Below, piece by piece: positions 6,647 through 9,022 of a DNA stretch of 9,022 nucleotides; the first letter of the stretch is position 1; each line of letters opens with the position of its first letter. Source of the DNA: Dehalococcoidia bacterium (GTDB taxonomy: Bacteria; Chloroflexota; Dehalococcoidia; Dehalococcoidales; Fen-1064); assembly GCA_003153955.1 (NCBI GenBank), contig PMCB01000048.1, forward strand, positions 9,209-18,230, in the 5' to 3' direction. Under the pieces are notes generated by a model, which made no database searches, was not told where the DNA came from, and saw nothing but the letters and a program-made list of their open reading frames with translations. The position numbers were made by a program, and so were the translations under genes.

Positions 6647-7048
6647 CTATTTACCTTCATTCTCTTCGTTAAAAGCTTTGTTTTCCGCTTCTTCCTGTCC
6701 CAGTTTCAGGTCGTCGATAATATCATTGATACTCATATTTTCCCACCAGATACCGAAGGCGCAGCCGATAATGAGCAGCGCCCCGAAACCGGTCAGCCCC
6801 CAGCTCACGCTGTCCATATTATTCAGGCGGATAAAATGCGTGTAATACGGCACAACGACCGCAATCATAATGCCGACTACGGCGATAGTGGTGAAAATAG
6901 TATTGTTGTTTCTGGCACTTCTGATTTTTTCCTGCATCGCTATAATCCAGGCCCGTTCCGAAGGCGCTTTGGATAGTTCTACGCCGCATTCCGAACAGAA
7001 CTTCGCTTTGGCGTCGACTTTGGTATTACAAACCGGACAATTGGTCAT
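6647..7048 (-). CDS. Small zinc-ribbon protein with two transmembrane helices (unknown function)
   Basis: The 133-residue protein begins with a zinc ribbon of the form C-P-V-C (4-7) and C-S-E-C-G (18-22). This is followed by an amphipathic, basic linker (about 31-48), a hydrophobic helix at about 50-70, a second at about 82-102, and a charged acidic tail rich in E, D and K. The layout (cytoplasmic zinc ribbon, two-helix membrane hairpin, acidic tail) is common among uncharacterised 'zinc-ribbon domain-containing' proteins, and I recognise no specific family. ATG 7048-7046 is preferred to the ATG at 7090 because AAGGAGG stands 6 nt upstream and the ribbon starts at residue 4. It has its own promoter, is divergent from the stress-protein gene, and converges on proB. 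A link with the stress protein through the shared intergenic region is possible but unproven. Confidence 0.85.
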   Translation of the reverse strand: MTNCPVCNTKVDAKAKFCSECGVELSKAPSERAWIIAMQEKIRSARNNNTIFTTIAVVGIMIAVVVPYYTHFIRLNNMDSVSWGLTGFGALLIIGCAFGIWWENMSINDIIDDLKLGQEEAENKAFNEENEGK

Positions 7049-7077
7049 CTTATCCCTCCTTGATATTTCAATATTCC

Positions 7078-7106
7078 ATATTATCCCCATCTTACCATCT
7101 TTTCAA
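7078..7106 (-). promoter_or_regulatory. Promoter of the zinc-ribbon membrane protein gene
   Basis: On the minus strand, -35 TTGAAA (7106-7101), a 17-nt spacer and -10 TAATAT (7083-7078). The start would be near 7071, about 23 nt before the ATG, leaving room for the AAGGAGG ribosome site. Confidence 0.68.
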
Positions 7107-7167
7107 GAAAACGGCTGAAAAATTTACCGGATATGAGCGTAAACCGGTATTTAACGGACGTCGAAGA

Positions 7168-7185
7168 TTGCGGATTTCTCCGCAA
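7168..7185. promoter_or_regulatory. Perfect palindrome at the -35 region of the stress-protein promoter (candidate operator)
   Basis: TTGCGGA-TTTC-TCCGCAA has perfect 7-base arms with a 4-base centre. It lies centred about 32 bases upstream of the predicted start, where the -35 box should be. No T run follows on either strand, so a terminator is unlikely. This fits a dimeric transcription factor site; which factor is unknown. Confidence 0.55.
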
Positions 7186-7193
7186 CTTAACAA

Positions 7194-7202
7194 TGCTATA
7201 AT
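7194..7202 (+). promoter_or_regulatory. Extended -10 promoter of the universal stress protein gene
   Basis: TGCTATAAT combines TG, one base and a perfect -10 box. No good -35 hexamer is found at 16-18 nt; instead a palindrome occupies that place. The predicted start is near 7209, giving a leader of about 37 nt. Confidence 0.7.
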
Positions 7203-7245
7203 TAAGCAAAGATTCTCCCGGACTGATTATTTGGAGGTGAGCACA

Positions 7246-7704
7246 ATGTTGGAAAAAATTCTGGTCTGCCTCGATGGTTCAACTCCCGCCGAACGGATTT
7301 TACCTTATATTATCCCGGAAGCCGTCGCCCGGCACAGCAAATTGGTACTTCTGCACGTCATAGAAACGCCGGAATCGTTAGTCTCGATCAATATCCCCGG
7401 TTCGCCTGCTGTCCCGATGAGCACTTCGGGCGCGGCAAAACGCACTTTCACCGAAGAGACTGCCGCGGAATCCTACCTCGCCGCTCAAGCGCAACTTCTT
7501 GGCGAAAATAAACTGGAGGTGGATTACGTGGCGCTGTCCGGTTCTCCCGGTGACACAATTGTTAAATACGCTCAGGAAAATGACTGTACCCTGATCGCGA
7601 TTGCTACCCACGGGCACGGCGGTTTCCGCCGTTTCGCGCTCGGTTCCACCGCCGACTATGTCGTGCATCATTCCGCCATCCCGGTCCTTACCGTCCGCAG
7701 ATAA
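7246..7704 (+). CDS. Universal stress protein (UspA family)
   Basis: The 152-residue single-domain protein has the UspA alpha/beta fold. Features are an N-terminal strand K-I-L-V-C-L-D-G-S with Asp10, the strand L-V-L-L-H-V-I at 33-39, and the C-terminal nucleotide-binding signature A-T-H-G-H-G-G-F-R-R-F-A-L-G-S at 120-134, which fits the ATP-binding G-x9-G-S pattern. It ends H-S-A-I-P-V-L-T-V-R as in the family. Such proteins are cytoplasmic dimers induced under starvation or other stress; the specific role is not readable from sequence. ATG 7246 is chosen since GGAGGTGA lies just upstream and the family N-terminus starts here; the frame is open further upstream but non-conserved. It is a single gene with an extended -10 promoter and a hairpin after its stop. 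Confidence 0.94.
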   Translation: MLEKILVCLDGSTPAERILPYIIPEAVARHSKLVLLHVIETPESLVSINIPGSPAVPMSTSGAAKRTFTEETAAESYLAAQAQLLGENKLEVDYVALSGSPGDTIVKYAQENDCTLIAIATHGHGGFRRFALGSTADYVVHHSAIPVLTVRR

Positions 7705-7746
7705 TTACGCTGCGCCTGCAGCTTCATCCCCGCAAGTTGTACAATA

Positions 7747-7778
7747 AATAAGGGAGTCATAACATCGGCTCCCTTATT
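7747..7778 (+). terminator. Probable terminator of the stress-protein gene
   Basis: AATAAGGGAG (7747-7756) and CTCCCTTATT (7769-7778) form a perfect 10-base stem with a 12-nt loop. The sequence after it, GTGTATC, has only a short T content, so termination may rely on the TTATT within the stem. Confidence 0.65.
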
Positions 7779-7841
7779 GTGTATCATCGGCCTTATCGCA
7801 TGGATGGGTTTCGAACCCCTTAGCTTCTTTCTTTCAAGGCC

Positions 7842-7871
7842 TTGTCAGAAAACTAGAACAAATGTTAGAAT
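7842..7871 (+). promoter_or_regulatory. uvrA promoter
   Basis: -35 TTGTCA (7842-7847), an 18-nt spacer and -10 TAGAAT (7866-7871) give a good sigma-70/A promoter. Transcription would start near 7878, leaving a short leader of about 15 nt before the ATG. Its -10 side is overlapped by a LexA-box-like palindrome. Confidence 0.72.
7856..7867. promoter_or_regulatory. Candidate LexA (SOS) box in the uvrA promoter
   Basis: GAAC-AAAT-GTTA matches the Gram-positive type LexA core GAAC-N4-GTTC at 7 of 8 fixed bases and lies between the -35 and -10 boxes, touching the -10. uvrA is a classic SOS gene, so the position and target gene agree. Binding is inferred. Confidence 0.6.
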
Positions 7872-7892
7872 AATTTCGGAAGGAAACAAAAC

Positions 7893-9022
7893 ATGCCTCT
7901 GGATTCAATTGTTGTCAAAGGTGCCCGCGAGCACAACCTGAAAAATATCGATGTCACCATCCCCCGCGATAAGCTGGTCGTCATCACCGGCGTTTCGGGT
8001 TCCGGTAAAAGTTCGCTGGCGTTCGATACGATTTACGCCGAAGGCCAAAGGCGTTACATGGAGTCGCTCTCTGCCTATGCCCGCCAGTTTTTAGGCCGCA
8101 TGGAAAAACCGGATGTGGACTACATCGAAGGCCTCAGTCCGGCCATCTCCATCGACCAAAAAGGTGTGGGTAAAAACCCCCGCTCCACCATGGGTACGAT
8201 TACTGAGATTTACGATTATCTCCGCCTGCTCTTTGCCCGCGTCGGCCATCCCCACTGTCCCAAATGCGGCCGGGAAATCACCAGCCAGACCGTCGAGCAG
8301 ATTGTTGACGCCATCAAAAACTTGCCGGCCGACAAGCGCATCCTGATTCTCTCGCCGCTGGTCAAAGACCGCAAGGGCGAATACCAGGCCATCTTCGACG
8401 ACCTGCGCAAGCAGGGTTATGTCCGCGTCCGCGTCGATAAAAAAATCTACGACCTTTCTGAAACAATTACCCTGGATAAAAATAAAAAACATAACATCGA
8501 TGTTGTTATTGACCGGCTGGTGACCGGCCAGAGCGACAGCCAGACCCGCATCGCCGATTCGGTGGAAACAGCCCTCAAACTCGGCGAAGGCGTGGCCATC
8601 GTCTCCATAATTGACGGCGAAGAACTCCTTTTCTCCGAGCATTTTGCCTGTGTGCACTGCGAAATCAGCCTCGGCGAAATCGCGCCGCGCACTTTCAGTT
8701 TCAATAGTCCGCACGGCGCCTGCCCGGCCTGCACCGGACTCGGCTTCAAACTGGAAATCGACCCCGACCTGATTATGCCGGACCGGAATTTGTCCATTAA
8801 CCAGGGCGGCATTAAGCCTTATCAGACGCAATACTGGTATTTCTACCGCCTCGAAGATGTGGCCCGGGAACACGGTTTTTCCCTGAACACCCCGATTAAA
8901 GACCTCACCAAAGACCAGCTGAACATCATCCTTTACGGCGAAAATTTCGAACGCACTAAATACCGCACCCGTTACGGCATGGTCCGCGAGCACAGCGAAG
9001 GCTGGGAGGGCGTTGTCCCGCG
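7893..9022 (+). CDS. uvrA: Excinuclease ABC subunit A, N-terminal 376 residues (runs off the right edge)
   Basis: UvrA is the damage-sensing ATPase of nucleotide excision repair; it loads UvrB on lesions and is the partner that Mfd recruits. The N-terminus ([13 protein letters not shown]) is typical. Walker A of the first ABC domain is GVSGSGKS at 33-40, followed by [12 protein letters not shown] and the Q-loop region S-A-Y-A-R-Q-F-L. The segment S-P-A-I-S-I-D-Q-K is at 82-90. An extra C-P-K-C is at 122-125. The first zinc module has C253-x2-C256 and C277-x2-C280, the same numbering as in E. coli UvrA. No stop occurs up to the window end. ATG 7893 has GGAAGG about 9 nt upstream. The second ABC domain and signature motifs are outside the window. 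An SOS-like box covers its promoter. Confidence 0.97.
   Translation, partial: MPLDSIVVKGAREHNLKNIDVTIPRDKLVVITGVSGSGKSSLAFDTIYAEGQRRYMESLSAYARQFLGRMEKPDVDYIEGLSPAISIDQKGVGKNPRSTMGTITEIYDYLRLLFARVGHPHCPKCGREITSQTVEQIVDAIKNLPADKRILILSPLVKDRKGEYQAIFDDLRKQGYVRVRVDKKIYDLSETITLDKNKKHNIDVVIDRLVTGQSDSQTRIADSVETALKLGEGVAIVSIIDGEELLFSEHFACVHCEISLGEIAPRTFSFNSPHGACPACTGLGFKLEIDPDLIMPDRNLSINQGGIKPYQTQYWYFYRLEDVAREHGFSLNTPIKDLTKDQLNIILYGENFERTKYRTRYGMVREHSEGWEGVVP

Noticed and set aside
7060..7245. Upstream extension of the universal stress protein
   Set aside because: It would span the promoter and palindrome, and the strong GGAGGTGA ribosome site and conserved N-terminus support the start at 7246.
7782..7860. 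A complete tRNA gene on the minus strand before uvrA
   Set aside because: Only a T-arm-like palindrome is present; no anticodon arm, D arm or acceptor stem can be drawn.
8091..8993. 300-codon open frame on the minus strand
   Set aside because: It is the antisense of uvrA, whose protein is conserved across the entire segment; its sequence shows no recognisable domain.

Overview
This is a chromosomal window from a bacterium with roughly balanced base composition. The genes are ordinary housekeeping and accessory ones with bacterial Shine-Dalgarno sites and sigma-70/sigma-A type promoters. The PyrR-type RNA attenuator, the Gram-positive-like SOS box before uvrA and the small palindromic repeats between genes would fit a Bacillota-like or Chloroflexota (for example Dehalococcoidia) genome. 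The sequence alone does not settle this, and the taxonomic remark is inference.

Left part (1-1437, all on the minus strand). The 5' end of pyrB overlaps the 3' end of pyrR. Ahead of pyrR lies a complete, very short PyrR-responsive leader: promoter, PyrR-binding hairpin, and a terminator whose 3' arm carries the pyrR Shine-Dalgarno. Further upstream is a type II toxin-antitoxin pair: a ribbon-helix-helix antitoxin overlapping a MazF/PemK toxin. It has a consensus promoter with a perfect inverted repeat embedded in it.

Centre (1641-5108, minus strand). A full-length mfd (transcription-repair coupling factor). It is flanked on the left by AT-rich and repeat-like intergenic DNA. On the right, the region 5109-5427 holds several palindromes and repeat-like fragments and the proB promoter.

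Right part (5428-9022). proB (glutamate 5-kinase) on the plus strand converges on a small zinc-ribbon two-helix membrane protein gene on the minus strand, and they share a bidirectional terminator. That membrane protein gene is divergent from a universal stress protein gene, whose extended -10 promoter has a perfect palindrome at the -35 position. The window ends inside uvrA, which has a promoter overlapped by a near-consensus LexA box.

Functionally, pyrR-pyrB is a self-regulated pyrimidine unit. mfd and uvrA both belong to nucleotide excision repair: Mfd recruits UvrA to stalled polymerase. The remaining genes are single transcription units. I see no CRISPR array, transposase, phage gene or complete RNA gene. 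I did not find a convincing new multi-gene system; the more interesting signals are regulatory.
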